Shown here one piece after another: positions 46,073 to 55,440 of a stretch of DNA of 64,000 bases. The DNA is from Maioricimonas rarisocia (lineage in GTDB: Bacteria; Planctomycetota; Planctomycetia; Planctomycetales; Planctomycetaceae). Position 1 is the first letter of the stretch. Each line of letters opens with the position of its first letter. The stretch is from contig NZ_CP036275.1 in the NCBI RefSeq assembly GCF_007747795.1, positions 5,014,001 to 5,078,000 of the forward strand, in the 5' to 3' direction. The notes under the pieces were generated by a model. The model made no database searches, was not told where the DNA came from, and saw only the letters and a list, made by a program, of their open reading frames with translations. Made by a program: the position numbers and the translations under genes.

Positions 46073-46658
46073 CAGCTTCCCCAGGACTGCGATCTGCGAA
46101 CTCACCTTGACGATGCGGCGAGGACAGCGCATGCTGAATCGAAGTTGACGGGCCGCTCTTCCCTTCTCGCGCGGCATCTCTCGCGACATCTCGGTTCATC
46201 AGACGGGGCCAGGGCCATGGTTTCTTCTCTCCACTCTTCCCCCTCCAGCGACGCCCTTTCCGACAGCCTGATGCGGGACGGAGAGTCAATCGAGGCCGGA
46301 GACGACCAGTCCGCTGTTCCGCGACCACCGCCAGACTCGTGCACTCCAGCATCCTCTCCATATCGTCACGGTTTGCATCTTAACTGGCGGCACGGATGTG
46401 ACGTGTCAAGGCGGATACGATCCGTACGCGACCCAACTCTGCAGCCTTACCACCCCTGCGTGTTGCGCCGTAAACACGTGTCAGAACGGCAGCGGAGTGT
46501 TCGAGTTCACGTGCGATTCCACGACGCCTGCAGTTCCTCCATTTGGAATGAGCCTTGTCGCTAGAGGGACTAGTAATCTTCCGCCGAAGTGCGCGCGATT
46601 GGTGCATCGCACGATTTTTTCTCCCCGTAAGTTCCAACATTTCGGCAGGAGGGCCAGC
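46073..46658. other. Gap with a Cys-rich in-frame segment upstream of the C39 gene
   Basis: No gene is firmly supported in this 586-base gap. From about 46341 the frame of the following gene is open and reads as a Cys-rich segment (DVTCQGGYDPYATQLCS, then PACCAVNTC and FEFTCDS) with no stop before the ATG at 46659. It has a GTG at 46398 but no good ribosome site. It could be the end of a decayed gene, a small separate Cys-rich peptide, or an extension of the C39 protein; the last is least likely because a signal peptide with a strong AGGAGGG site starts at 46659. Confidence 0.4.
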
Positions 46659-49391
46659 ATGCCCGCTCTTCGTGTATGGATTGCACTTTACTGCTGTGCC
46701 ATTCCCGCTCTGGAATGCTCTCCCGTATACGCTTCAGAAGAGGTTCCTTCGCAGTCGGACGTCGGCACTAACGGCGACTCGACGCTCACCCTTCTGCACC
46801 AGCTGCTTGACGCTCAGCGCTCTGCCATCGGTGATCTCGCCTTTACATGGTCCTTCGAATATGAGCGCTTCACTGTACCGTTGGCGTCGGCAGAAGGCAC
46901 TCCACCCTCGCCGGACGCATATCGACGGACTCTGGAGCAGCGGGCAGCAGATCCGCTGAAGAATGCGCAGCGCGACGAGCACACGTTCTTTCGTGGTCGC
47001 GCCATCTGCCAACCGGCGAGCGCTCGTCTTCTCCTGGACGCCCGGCATGTTCAGCAATGGATCGGCGGTGCAGACAAATACCTCGCCACACGGGAGCAGA
47101 TCAGCTTCGACGGAAACGCTTGGTGGGACGTACAAACGACGACACCAGGAATGACGCTCCCCTTCGTGGAATTCAACAGCACGGTCGATCCGGAAGTTGA
47201 CTGGTCACCCAGCGGGACGATCGCAGCGGTGCCGCCTCAGGGAGGCAGGGTGCCACACCTGACTGGAGCAAGTGGCTATCTGTTTCGCCCAGGCCATCTC
47301 TCCTTGCCACACGGAGACACTTGGGGCGAGTCGGTTCCCGTAAGCGAGTTTCTCCGCGTCGTTCAGGAAGATGGGCATCCCCTTGCCGTAACGACAGATG
47401 GACCTCACATTCGGGTGCAGTTAACCGTCGCTCACCCTCCGGAGCGTTCCGGAGTTCTCGAGCTCGTTTTCAACACGGAGCATCTGGCAGCCGTGGAACG
47501 CGTGACGTGGCGTGGCGATGGCCCTGGAGGCGTACAACTGCGCATCGCCGACTACCTGATCACTCACAGCGAGGTCAGACCCGGAATCTGGTTCCCGAGC
47601 GAAATCGTCTGGGGCAACTGGCAGAACCCACTCGCCACACGCGTGAGACTTTCCGAGGTGGCTGTCGTCGAAGAACCGGCGACCGCCGACTTCCAGGTCA
47701 CTTTCCCCCCGGGCACGCACATTACTGACCACCGAAACGAGCGTTTCTACCTGGCATCAGGTAACGTCTGGAACGAGGCAAGAAGAACGCGTGAATACGC
47801 GAAACGTTACCTGGCAGATTTCGACGCGACAGACGAGGAAGCCTCTTCAAAGACCAGGCTTCTCGCCATCCTCCTTATCTGCGGAATACTTTGCGTGATT
47901 GCTTTTCTCGCAGTACGCCTCCGCCGTACATCCAGACGCTCGCAAGGAATCGGGGTGTTACTCCTCGCCCTCCTCGGACCACCGGCGAACGCGAGCGAAG
48001 TAGAACCTCATTCGCCACTGACATGGCACGAGAATGGTTGGGTATTCCGTTGCCACCCGGATGGACGGGCCTTAACGGTCGTGCAATGTGGCTACCGCGT
48101 CACATGCCTCGCCCTCGCTGCGTTCAATCGTGATTGTGACCCGGCCCTGCTCTCGCGCGAATTACGTCCCACCCACCAGGGGGTCAGCCTCGATCATATC
48201 GTCTCGGTGCTGGAAGCCTTTCGTCTTCGAGTGGATGTTCGCAAACACGTGTCATGGAACGCGCTTGAGCGAGGTCTTCCCCGTTCAGTTTTCGCTATCG
48301 TTGCGATTCCACCACATCGTATCGCCGGCGGGCACTACGTCGGAGCGTATCGCGACTCGAGTGGCGCCGTGCGGATCTTGGATCCCCCTTTCAAGGTAAC
48401 GCGACTGCAGCAACGCGATGCAGATTCCTTCACTGACAACGAACTTGTTGCAGTCTTCATTTCCGCGTTGCCTCAAACCCATCCAAGCTGTACAGAACAG
48501 GAGCTTGAATGTGAACGCGAGGTGCACCTCCAACCCGTTGCAGGAAACTGGGCACGCCGGATCACAAAGGAGATAGCGGTAAGAAACACGAGCGACATAC
48601 CGATGTGGCTTAGAAAGATCTCCCCGCCATGCGGATGCATCCGCGTGCTTGATCAACCTGGGCTCCTACTCCCTAATGAGACAAGAAATATAAAGGTGAT
48701 AGTAGTACCATCTCTCTGGGGAGGCGGCCACCGTTCCAAGACCCTAGGCATAACTGTTGCCGGTCAGTTCACGTCGCAAGTAAGACTTCACGGCGAGTTG
48801 GCACCTGCCTCATCCCGCTCTCGCGACACACAACTCCAGCACATTCGTGTGCCAGTGCCACTTGACTGGGAGGAAGACGAGTTCGAAACAACAATCCCCC
48901 TCGCCACTCGCTCGAGCAAACTGCTGATGGCTGACTGGACAGTAACTGAAGGCAACGCATGGTGTAGCGTTTCCAACACAGGCGATGGCGAAATCGTTGC
49001 GCAAGTAAACATGCAACGCGACAGCTTGCAACAAGTTCGCGAGGGAGGCACACTCCGTGCGCGTGTCGATTCAAGCGTTGGAAGGATCACTTTAACAGCA
49101 GCTCTTGCGACACCAGAGCGACTCATGGACGCGCACGTGTCTCGAGCAGAGAACGGGAGGTTCTCGTTTAGCGGTGAATTGCCTTCTATTGCGGCGCCGC
49201 ATAAATGGCGTGCGTCTCTAGAAACGCATGCATCTGACGTGTCTACCGTCAAGTGGGAGACGTTGCCGGACCACCGATGGAAGATTACTGGCGAACTCTC
49301 CGTGGTTGCGGTCCAGCCAATGCCGGTACGAATACGGTTCTCGCATCCGCGCTGGATGGACTTTGTCATTCCGTGTGTTGTGATTCCGTGA
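46659..49391 (+). CDS. Large exported protein: LolA-like region, membrane span, C39-like peptidase domain and DUF1573
   Basis: The 910-residue product starts after AGGAGGG with a signal peptide (LRVWIALYCCAIPALE). Residues about 40-390 are beta-rich and LolA/LppX-like (LVFNTEHLAAVERV, then FPPGTHITDH). A span (AILLICGILCVIAFLAV, about 402-420) is followed by a second signal-like stretch (GVLLLALLGPPANAS). Residues about 470-580 resemble a C39 peptidase, with C477 or C483, H559 in GGHYVGAY and D575 in ILDPP. A DUF1573 domain follows (about 625-715, SPPCGCIR) and then more beta-sandwich sequence. It looks like two exported proteins joined in one frame. By eye its codon use is less GC-biased than its neighbours. 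Confidence 0.8.
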   Translation: MPALRVWIALYCCAIPALECSPVYASEEVPSQSDVGTNGDSTLTLLHQLLDAQRSAIGDLAFTWSFEYERFTVPLASAEGTPPSPDAYRRTLEQRAADPLKNAQRDEHTFFRGRAICQPASARLLLDARHVQQWIGGADKYLATREQISFDGNAWWDVQTTTPGMTLPFVEFNSTVDPEVDWSPSGTIAAVPPQGGRVPHLTGASGYLFRPGHLSLPHGDTWGESVPVSEFLRVVQEDGHPLAVTTDGPHIRVQLTVAHPPERSGVLELVFNTEHLAAVERVTWRGDGPGGVQLRIADYLITHSEVRPGIWFPSEIVWGNWQNPLATRVRLSEVAVVEEPATADFQVTFPPGTHITDHRNERFYLASGNVWNEARRTREYAKRYLADFDATDEEASSKTRLLAILLICGILCVIAFLAVRLRRTSRRSQGIGVLLLALLGPPANASEVEPHSPLTWHENGWVFRCHPDGRALTVVQCGYRVTCLALAAFNRDCDPALLSRELRPTHQGVSLDHIVSVLEAFRLRVDVRKHVSWNALERGLPRSVFAIVAIPPHRIAGGHYVGAYRDSSGAVRILDPPFKVTRLQQRDADSFTDNELVAVFISALPQTHPSCTEQELECEREVHLQPVAGNWARRITKEIAVRNTSDIPMWLRKISPPCGCIRVLDQPGLLLPNETRNIKVIVVPSLWGGGHRSKTLGITVAGQFTSQVRLHGELAPASSRSRDTQLQHIRVPVPLDWEEDEFETTIPLATRSSKLLMADWTVTEGNAWCSVSNTGDGEIVAQVNMQRDSLQQVREGGTLRARVDSSVGRITLTAALATPERLMDAHVSRAENGRFSFSGELPSIAAPHKWRASLETHASDVSTVKWETLPDHRWKITGELSVVAVQPMPVRIRFSHPRWMDFVIPCVVIP

Positions 49392-49698
49392 CCCCCTTGT
49401 GCGTGTGCCTGCGCTGACGGAGTCCAACGTGAGCGTGCCAAGTATTCTGCAACCTCTTCAATCCCTCGTCCCCAGTCGCGATCAAGCGAAGTATTGGGGG
49501 CATGGGTAGTGGCCTGCTCCCCATTTTCTGATTCAGTTGCTATGAGAGTCCGAGGCCCACAGTCGCCTGCACACCGCCTTCGAGGGGCATCACCGACAAC
49601 GATTCGTCCAGACAGTCCGCACTTGCTGTCTTCAAACGGGAGTTCGGCATCTCGTATCCAGATATCATTCTAGGAACAGCAATGGGAAGTGCGCCCAC
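49392..49698. other. Intergenic region without a supported gene
   Basis: The 307-base gap between the C39/DUF1573 gene and the second PIG-V-like gene has no open frame with supporting features and no clear hairpin. The base composition is mixed, without repeats that match other gaps. Confidence 0.4.
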
Positions 49699-51075
49699 AT
49701 GGTTGCCCCTACGCGGACCCCCACAGCAGACGCTTCTGACCGGAGCGACAGTCGACCAGGTTCGGCCCCGCAGTCATCACCACGGGGGGATCTCGTCGAC
49801 ACGGTCGTTTCCGGGTTCGGACTGTACTACCTCTCCAGTCTGATCGTCCTGCTCGGCGTCGTCTTCGGCGTCGACCTGGTCCGGCTCTGCACCGATCATC
49901 CCGATTCGACCGCCATCGTCCCGGCAACGTTCGCAGCACGGTTCGCCCCCTGGGACGGCGTCTGGTTTCGCCGGATCGCCACCGAAGGGTACTCGTACAA
50001 TCCGGACCGGATGTCGAATGTCGCGTTCTATCCGCTGTACCCGCTGTCTGCAGCGGGCATCGCCCGCGTGACCGGTCTGCACATCGACTGGGCCATGCTG
50101 CTGACCGCGCACCTGTACCTGATCGGCGCCTTCCTGCTGATGGCCGCCTATCTGAAGGGCCGCACTCCGGCCCTGACGACGGCCACCCGCGATTGCGTGC
50201 TGCTGGCGATGGGGCTGTTTCCCACCACTCTCTATTTCCGAATGAGCTATACCGAGTCGGCGTTCCTGTTCTGCATGCTGCTGGCCATGCTGGGGATGCA
50301 GCGACGGTGGCCGAACACCATCATCGCAGCGGCCGTCGGACTGGCGACCGCCGCCCGACCCGTCGGCGTGGCCCTGCTGCTGCCGTTCGCCTGGTACCTC
50401 TGGCGGCAGGAATTCCCGTCCAGCCGGCAACCATCCGCCGTGGACGAGGTCACTCCGGAGAGCTTAGTCCCGGAAGAGCGCCCCCGGGGCAGCCTGTTCC
50501 GTCTGATGCTGCGAGGGCTGATCCTCGGCCCGGTCTGCTGCTGGGGACTGCTGGGCTACATGGCGTGGCAATGGCGGCACCTGGACGAGCCACTGGCATT
50601 CGTCAAGACGCAGCAGCACTGGTACGAACGGCAACCGCCGGTCGAACGTCTTAAGTACGCCCTGTCGCTGGCGACGCTGGAACCGATGCGTTCGGTCTAC
50701 GATCCCGACTGCTCCTGCTACTGGCGAAACGATCCGCCGGAGAACAATCCTCTCCTCAACCTGCAGTTCATGAACCCGGTGCTGGTCCTGCTGACCTGGG
50801 GAGCCATCGCCTGGGGGGCGTTTCGGCGGATCATCACGCCCCGCGAACTGCTGCTGTCACTGGGCCTGCTCGGGATCCCGTATCTCATCCACGCCTACCG
50901 CGCCTGCATGTCATCCGAAGCCCGCTATGCGGCAGTCGTGTTTCCGTTCTATATCGTGCTCGGGACGGCTCTGGCCCGCTGCCCGGACGCGATCCGCACG
51001 ATGCTGTACTCAGGCTCGGCGGTCCTGTTGGGGCTCTACTCAGCACTGTTCGTCTCGTGGTACTGGTTTTATTGA
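49699..51075 (+). CDS. PIG-V-like GT-C mannosyltransferase, copy 2
   Basis: The 458-residue integral membrane protein has about ten spans and the same plan as the protein at 44813: FAPWDGVWFRRIATEGY for the first loop, AFYPLYPLSAAGIAR, YTESAFLFCML and GVALLLPFAWYLW. Compared with copy 1 it has an extra cytoplasmic segment after the last of these (about residues 240-270) and a YDPDCSCYW loop near residue 340. It likely transfers a sugar from a polyprenyl-phosphate carrier at the outer membrane face. The GT2 gene 457 bases downstream could make that carrier. Confidence 0.82.
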   Translation: MVAPTRTPTADASDRSDSRPGSAPQSSPRGDLVDTVVSGFGLYYLSSLIVLLGVVFGVDLVRLCTDHPDSTAIVPATFAARFAPWDGVWFRRIATEGYSYNPDRMSNVAFYPLYPLSAAGIARVTGLHIDWAMLLTAHLYLIGAFLLMAAYLKGRTPALTTATRDCVLLAMGLFPTTLYFRMSYTESAFLFCMLLAMLGMQRRWPNTIIAAAVGLATAARPVGVALLLPFAWYLWRQEFPSSRQPSAVDEVTPESLVPEERPRGSLFRLMLRGLILGPVCCWGLLGYMAWQWRHLDEPLAFVKTQQHWYERQPPVERLKYALSLATLEPMRSVYDPDCSCYWRNDPPENNPLLNLQFMNPVLVLLTWGAIAWGAFRRIITPRELLLSLGLLGIPYLIHAYRACMSSEARYAAVVFPFYIVLGTALARCPDAIRTMLYSGSAVLLGLYSALFVSWYWFY

Positions 51076-51532
51076 GGAGGCAACAGTGATTGTCCGACGC
51101 ATGCCCCGCTTCTGTGAACCGTGCACTTTCCACGGCGAGCGAAAACGACCGTCAACAGACTCGCGACGAAAAACGTAAGCAACAGGGGAATCGCAGGTCC
51201 GGCATCGACTGGCGACCACGCACGCAACACAAACGTCAGGCGGCAGGCAGAGCTTTCCCTGCAGCTCCTGGACATCACGAGGAGATCAACAAGTCAGCGC
51301 ACGGCTCACAGAGCCGTGGCACCCTGTATTTGACGCGGTTTGTAACAAGAAGGGGTGGCTGGGGTCGATCCAAAGGCGAGCCCCCAGCACGCGTAGGTCA
51401 GGCTTCGCCTGACGACCACCGACGTTCGATCGCACAGAGGACGTCGCCACGCAACTACACCCCCAGCGAACCTGACGATTGCATGCCCCGGCCGTACCGA
51501 CCCTGAATAGACTTGTCTCAGCGGAGACCATC
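51076..51532. repeat. Intergenic gap with palindromic repeat elements
   Basis: The 457-base gap has no supported gene. At 51352-51391 lies a GGGTGGCTGGGGTCGA..GAGCCCCCAG stretch with inverted CTGGGG/CCCCAG ends, and at 51397-51413 a perfect seven-base stem GTCAGGC-TTC-GCCTGAC. Such short palindromic repeats are common between planctomycete genes (established only as a general impression). The second hairpin has no T-run, so it is not a terminator. Confidence 0.5.
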
Positions 51533-52591
51533 ATGAGCGGGCCAATAACAGCACCGGACTTCAACGCCCTGCAGACCGGTCGCTGTAGAGTCGATAATGG
51601 GGCCCGCGCCCCTCACCGCGAGGAAGGGGGGCGTCCGTTCTTGTCCGTCGTTGCTCCCTGCTACAACGAGGCGGACGGCCTCGACACGTTCTACCGGGAA
51701 GTCCGGAAGGTCTGCGATGCCCTCGGACGCACGTACGAGATCGTTCTCGTTAACGACGGCTCGACCGACGGAACCCGCGAACGAATGCAGCAGCTCGCTC
51801 GATCCGATGCGGCTATCGTTGCCGTCAACCTCTCCCGCAACTTCGGGCAGGAACGGGCACTCGCCGCGGGGCTGTCGGTCTGTCGCGGCGAACTGGTGCT
51901 CATCCTCGATGCCGACCTGCAGGATCCTCCCGATCTGCTGCCGCGAATGCTGGCCCGCATCGAAGAAGGAGCCGACGTCGTTTACGGCCAGCGACGATCC
52001 CGCGAGGGGGAGACCTGGTTCAAGCGGTCCTCGGCATGGTTGTTCTATCTTCTGCTCAACACGGTGAGCGAAACGCCAGTGCCACGGAACACCGGTCCAT
52101 TCCGGCTGATGCGCCGCCGGGTCGTCGACGAGCTGCTGTCGATGCCGGAGCCACAACGCTTTCTGCGGGGACTGGTCAGTTGGGTCGGCTTCACGCAGGA
52201 ACCGATTCTATACGATCGTCAGCGACGGCATACGGGACAGACTCACTTCCCCGTTCGCAAGATGTGGGCGCTCGCCTGCGATGCAGTCTGCTCCCTCTCC
52301 CGACTGCCGCTGAGACTTGCCGGTTGGTTCGCACTGGTCGCCATGCTGGTGATGGCCGCGGCCCTGCTGCGGTGCGGGTATGACTGGTTCTCGAGCGGAA
52401 CGGTCGACGGTTGGCTGGCGGCGTTTGGTCTGCTCTCCGGGCTCAGCGGGATGCAGCTTTTGTCGCTGCACATCCTGGGCGAGTACGTCGGCCGGATTGC
52501 CGAACAGACGCGGGGCCGGCCGCTGTTCATCATCGAAAGCGTCGTCCGCCAGCCGGCTGCGGCGGGAGTCACCGCGGAGGCCCGACGATGA
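51533..52591 (+). CDS. Family 2 glycosyltransferase, DPM1/ArnC-like with two membrane spans
   Basis: The 352-residue product starts at the ATG after GGAG. The GT-A domain (about 35-260) has VVAPCYNEADGL, VNDGSTDGT, the metal-binding DAD in ILDADLQDPP, and NTGPFRLM. Two membrane spans (WFALVAMLVMAAALL and a later GLLSGLSGMQLLSLHIL) form the C-terminus. This is the plan of polyprenyl-phosphate mannose/glucose synthases and ArnC/GtrB, which charge undecaprenyl-phosphate with a sugar from a nucleotide donor. Its TGA overlaps the ATG of the pseudopilin gene (ATGA), coupling the two, and PIG-V-like enzymes that could use its product are encoded just upstream. Confidence 0.9.
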   Translation: MSGPITAPDFNALQTGRCRVDNGARAPHREEGGRPFLSVVAPCYNEADGLDTFYREVRKVCDALGRTYEIVLVNDGSTDGTRERMQQLARSDAAIVAVNLSRNFGQERALAAGLSVCRGELVLILDADLQDPPDLLPRMLARIEEGADVVYGQRRSREGETWFKRSSAWLFYLLLNTVSETPVPRNTGPFRLMRRRVVDELLSMPEPQRFLRGLVSWVGFTQEPILYDRQRRHTGQTHFPVRKMWALACDAVCSLSRLPLRLAGWFALVAMLVMAAALLRCGYDWFSSGTVDGWLAAFGLLSGLSGMQLLSLHILGEYVGRIAEQTRGRPLFIIESVVRQPAAAGVTAEARR

Positions 52592-53499
52592 TTGGCCGTC
52601 ACGCGAAAGCCGCACGCCCCGGCTTTACTCTCATTGAACTGCTGGTCGTCATCGCCGTCATCGCCATCCTCATCGCGCTGATGCTGCCGGCCGTCCAGGC
52701 AGCGCGGGAAGCGGCCCGCCGGCTGCAGTGCAAGAACCGGCTCAAGCAGCTCTGTCTGGCAATGCACAACTACCACGATGTGCATCGCACGTTTTCGATG
52801 AATACGTCGTTCAATGCGTCGCTCGGCCCGGAGTACCCGACGCGAAGCTGGATCCAGGGGATTCTGCCGTTCGTGGATCAGACGCCGCTCTACAATCAGA
52901 TCGAGCACGCGGCTCCGCTGCAGGAAAACCGCGAAGTGGCCGGGCACGTCCTCACGCTGCTGCACTGTCCGTCCGACTCGAACCCCGGCCGGCTGGGCAA
53001 TCGGGCGGATGTCCCCTCGGACTGGGAAATGGGGCTGACGAACTACAAGAGCTGCGCGGGAGACAACTGGGGCTGGGGCATCTTTCAGCGGGCCTCGCAG
53101 TCGGGACGATTCGAGGGCGAGACGGACGGCATGGCCAGAGGGAACGGCCTCATCTGTGCCGGGCGGGCCTGGCCGGTCACGACGCGGTTCGGCGACGTCC
53201 GCGATGGCACTTCGAATACGTTCGCTCTCGGCGAGACCGTCATCGAGATGACGCGGTGGAGCTGGTGGTTCCACTCCAACAGTGTCGCCGCGACCTGTGC
53301 GATCCCGCTCAATTACGGACTGCTGCTGGAGAACGAACACGACTGGGAGCAGAACAACGGCTTCATGAGCCGTCACCCCGGGGGTGGCCAGTTTGCGATG
53401 GTGGACGGCAGCGTGCGGATGATTTCCGGGGCCATCGATCTGGAGACCTACTTCGCCCTGGCGACGATCCGGGGAAATGAGATTGTCAATTCGTTCTAG
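52588..53499 (+). CDS. DUF1559 pseudopilin-like protein, copy 1
   Basis: The 303-residue product has a type IV prepilin-like leader: basic residues, then the cleavage motif G-F-T-L-I-E at about residues 12-17 and a hydrophobic helix (LLVVIAVIAILIALMLPAVQ). The DUF1559 region follows (LAMHNYHDVHRTF, CPSDSNPG) and ends with SRHPGGGQFAMVDGSVRMI, the His-x-Gly-Gly/Asp-Gly-Ser tail of the family. Leader processing would be by a prepilin peptidase encoded elsewhere. The gene overlaps the GT2 stop by four bases. Function of DUF1559 proteins is not established; they are very numerous in planctomycetes. Confidence 0.93.
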   Translation: MIGRHAKAARPGFTLIELLVVIAVIAILIALMLPAVQAAREAARRLQCKNRLKQLCLAMHNYHDVHRTFSMNTSFNASLGPEYPTRSWIQGILPFVDQTPLYNQIEHAAPLQENREVAGHVLTLLHCPSDSNPGRLGNRADVPSDWEMGLTNYKSCAGDNWGWGIFQRASQSGRFEGETDGMARGNGLICAGRAWPVTTRFGDVRDGTSNTFALGETVIEMTRWSWWFHSNSVAATCAIPLNYGLLLENEHDWEQNNGFMSRHPGGGQFAMVDGSVRMISGAIDLETYFALATIRGNEIVNSF

Positions 53500-53707
53500 T
53501 TTCATATAGGCTGCGAACTGCTGCGGCTGCGAATTCGGGTGACCGGGATCGCAGGACGGCATCTTCCGGGCAGCGGACGGGCAAGAATGGCCGCTTCCTG
53601 GCGAATCAGCGGGACATCATGGGCACCAGCGGCAAAGCGTCTGCTGCTGGATGATGTTTTTCCGTACGTACCGGCAACGGTACGCGTCAGGACACGAAGG
53701 GCCTTAC

Positions 53708-54610
53708 ATGACTGCTCTCACACGTCGCGGCTTCACACTCATTGAACTGCTCGTCGCGATCACCATCATTGCCATTCTGATCGCCCTGCTGCTGCCGGCC
53801 GTACAGGCCGCCCGCGAAGCCGCACGCCGAACCCGCTGCAGCAGCCGCCTCTCGCAGTTGGCGCTGGCGCTGCACAACTATCACGATGCTCACAGAACCT
53901 TGCCGATCAATGGCTCGGTATTCGAACCATCCGTCGCAGAACGCCGCACGCGAAGCTGGGTGCAATGCATCCTGCCGTACGTCGATCAGAAAAACCTGCA
54001 CGACCGCATCGAAGCCGGCTCGGCGATGGCTGACAACCAGGAGGCGGCCGAAACTGTCCTGCCGCTGCTGTTCTGTCCCTCCGACACACACGCAGGCCGT
54101 TCCGGCGCGGGCATCGACATCCCCCCCGGCTGGCAGGTCGCCCTGACGAACTACAGGAGCTGCGCGGGAGACAACTGGCCGTTCGAGCCATTCGAGCGCG
54201 CGTCAGAAGCGGGCCGGTTTACGGGCAGCAACCTGGGGTGGGGGACCGAGGGGAATGGAGCGATCGGTTTCGGAAGAGGCTGGCCCGTCCTTACGCGGAT
54301 GAGTCAGGTCCGGGACGGTGCCTCGCAAACGATTGCCCTTGGCGAGACAGTCATTATGGAAGCGAACGTCAGCTGGTGGTTTCATGCCGACCACACCGCC
54401 GCAACCTGCGCCATCCCAATTAATCACGGTTTCCAGGTCGAGGATCCAGACAACTGGGCCGATCGCCGCGGCTTCATGAGCCGCCACCCCGGCGGAGCGC
54501 AGTTCGCCCTGGTGGACGGCAGCGTGCGAATGATCTCCGAATCGATCGACCTCGAAACCTACTACGCGCTGGGCACCATCGACGGCAACGAGGTCGTTGG
54601 CGACTTCTGA
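53708..54610 (+). CDS. DUF1559 pseudopilin-like protein, copy 2
   Basis: The 300-residue product is a paralogue of the one before: leader RRGFTLIELLVAITIIAILI, ALALHNYHDAHRTLP, TNYRSCAGDNW, ALGETVI and SRHPGGAQFALVDGSVRMI all line up with copy 1. I chose the ATG at 53708 because it places the GFTLIE cleavage site seven residues in, as expected; upstream in-frame residues look non-coding. The 208-base gap before it means it may have its own promoter. It is probably part of the same envelope assembly as copy 1. Confidence 0.92.
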   Translation: MTALTRRGFTLIELLVAITIIAILIALLLPAVQAAREAARRTRCSSRLSQLALALHNYHDAHRTLPINGSVFEPSVAERRTRSWVQCILPYVDQKNLHDRIEAGSAMADNQEAAETVLPLLFCPSDTHAGRSGAGIDIPPGWQVALTNYRSCAGDNWPFEPFERASEAGRFTGSNLGWGTEGNGAIGFGRGWPVLTRMSQVRDGASQTIALGETVIMEANVSWWFHADHTAATCAIPINHGFQVEDPDNWADRRGFMSRHPGGAQFALVDGSVRMISESIDLETYYALGTIDGNEVVGDF

Positions 54611-54625
54611 GACGCTCGTCCTGTC

Positions 54626-55258
54626 TCAGACCATCGTCGGGAGATCCTCCCGCGCTGCCGTTTGGCCACTGGACCGGCTCAGCCGATGCAGCACCGGCAC
54701 CAGAATCGTCAGCGCTCCATCGAGGATGGCGGCAACGCCGAGTGCCCGCATCAGCGGTTCGATGTCGAAATCACCCCACAATGCCGCTGCGAAGATGCTG
54801 GCCACCGCGAAGACGGCCACCCCCGCTGCGGGGACGATCCACCGGTACGGTCCGGCCGGCCGGGCCAGCGTCAGCAGGGCGACATGACTGCACGAAACGC
54901 CGAACGCAGCAAGTGTGACCGCAGTCTTCCAGTAGTCCCCCGAGTCGACTTCGATCCAGATGCCGGCGATGATCATTGCCGCCGATACGAAAGTGAGGAT
55001 GAGTCCGCAGACCGGCAGCAGGGGACGGCGATGCGTTTCGAGAGCCGTCCCGCAGCAGATGCTGCACAGACTGGCCGAGGCGATGACGCCACTGGTCAGC
55101 AGGATACGGACCTCGTACAGGCCGAAGTCCCCGGTAAGAATCGCGGCGATCCCGGCCAGAGCACTGATGCTGACCGAGGCAATCAGTACGTAGAGTGACC
55201 ACTTCCTGAGCAGCCGCATTTCGAACAGATTCTCGATCGTATTCATGCCACGTGACAT
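54626..55258 (-). CDS. Integral membrane protein, unknown function
   Basis: The 210-residue product has about six hydrophobic spans (for example WSLYVLIASVSISALAGIAA, IRILLTSGVIASASL, LPVCGLILTFVSAAMIIAGI) and short loops. No catalytic motif or known family was recognised. Two in-frame ATGs (55258 and 55246) are both possible; neither has a clear ribosome site. It is convergent with the second pseudopilin gene. Confidence 0.75.
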   Translation of the reverse strand: MSRGMNTIENLFEMRLLRKWSLYVLIASVSISALAGIAAILTGDFGLYEVRILLTSGVIASASLCSICCGTALETHRRPLLPVCGLILTFVSAAMIIAGIWIEVDSGDYWKTAVTLAAFGVSCSHVALLTLARPAGPYRWIVPAAGVAVFAVASIFAAALWGDFDIEPLMRALGVAAILDGALTILVPVLHRLSRSSGQTAAREDLPTMV

Positions 55259-55440
55259 CCCGGAAAAGGCGTGATGACCGGCCCACAGACATCATGGCGT
55301 CATCCGCGAGGAAATATCACGCGGAAAGTGGGAGTTTGGAAGCGGGTCGTGGGTCGTTGGCAGTGGGTAGGAAGCAGGCGAAAGGGTTTGCAGATCAACG
55401 GAAGACGATGGGACGTCGCCGCCTCCAAAGCCAACCACAG

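Noticed and set aside
46145-46564. Plus-strand frame in the gap before the C39 gene, possibly starting MVSSLHSS
   Set aside because: No ribosome site, family or signal peptide, and it overlaps the better Cys-rich frame; listed only as part of the gap.
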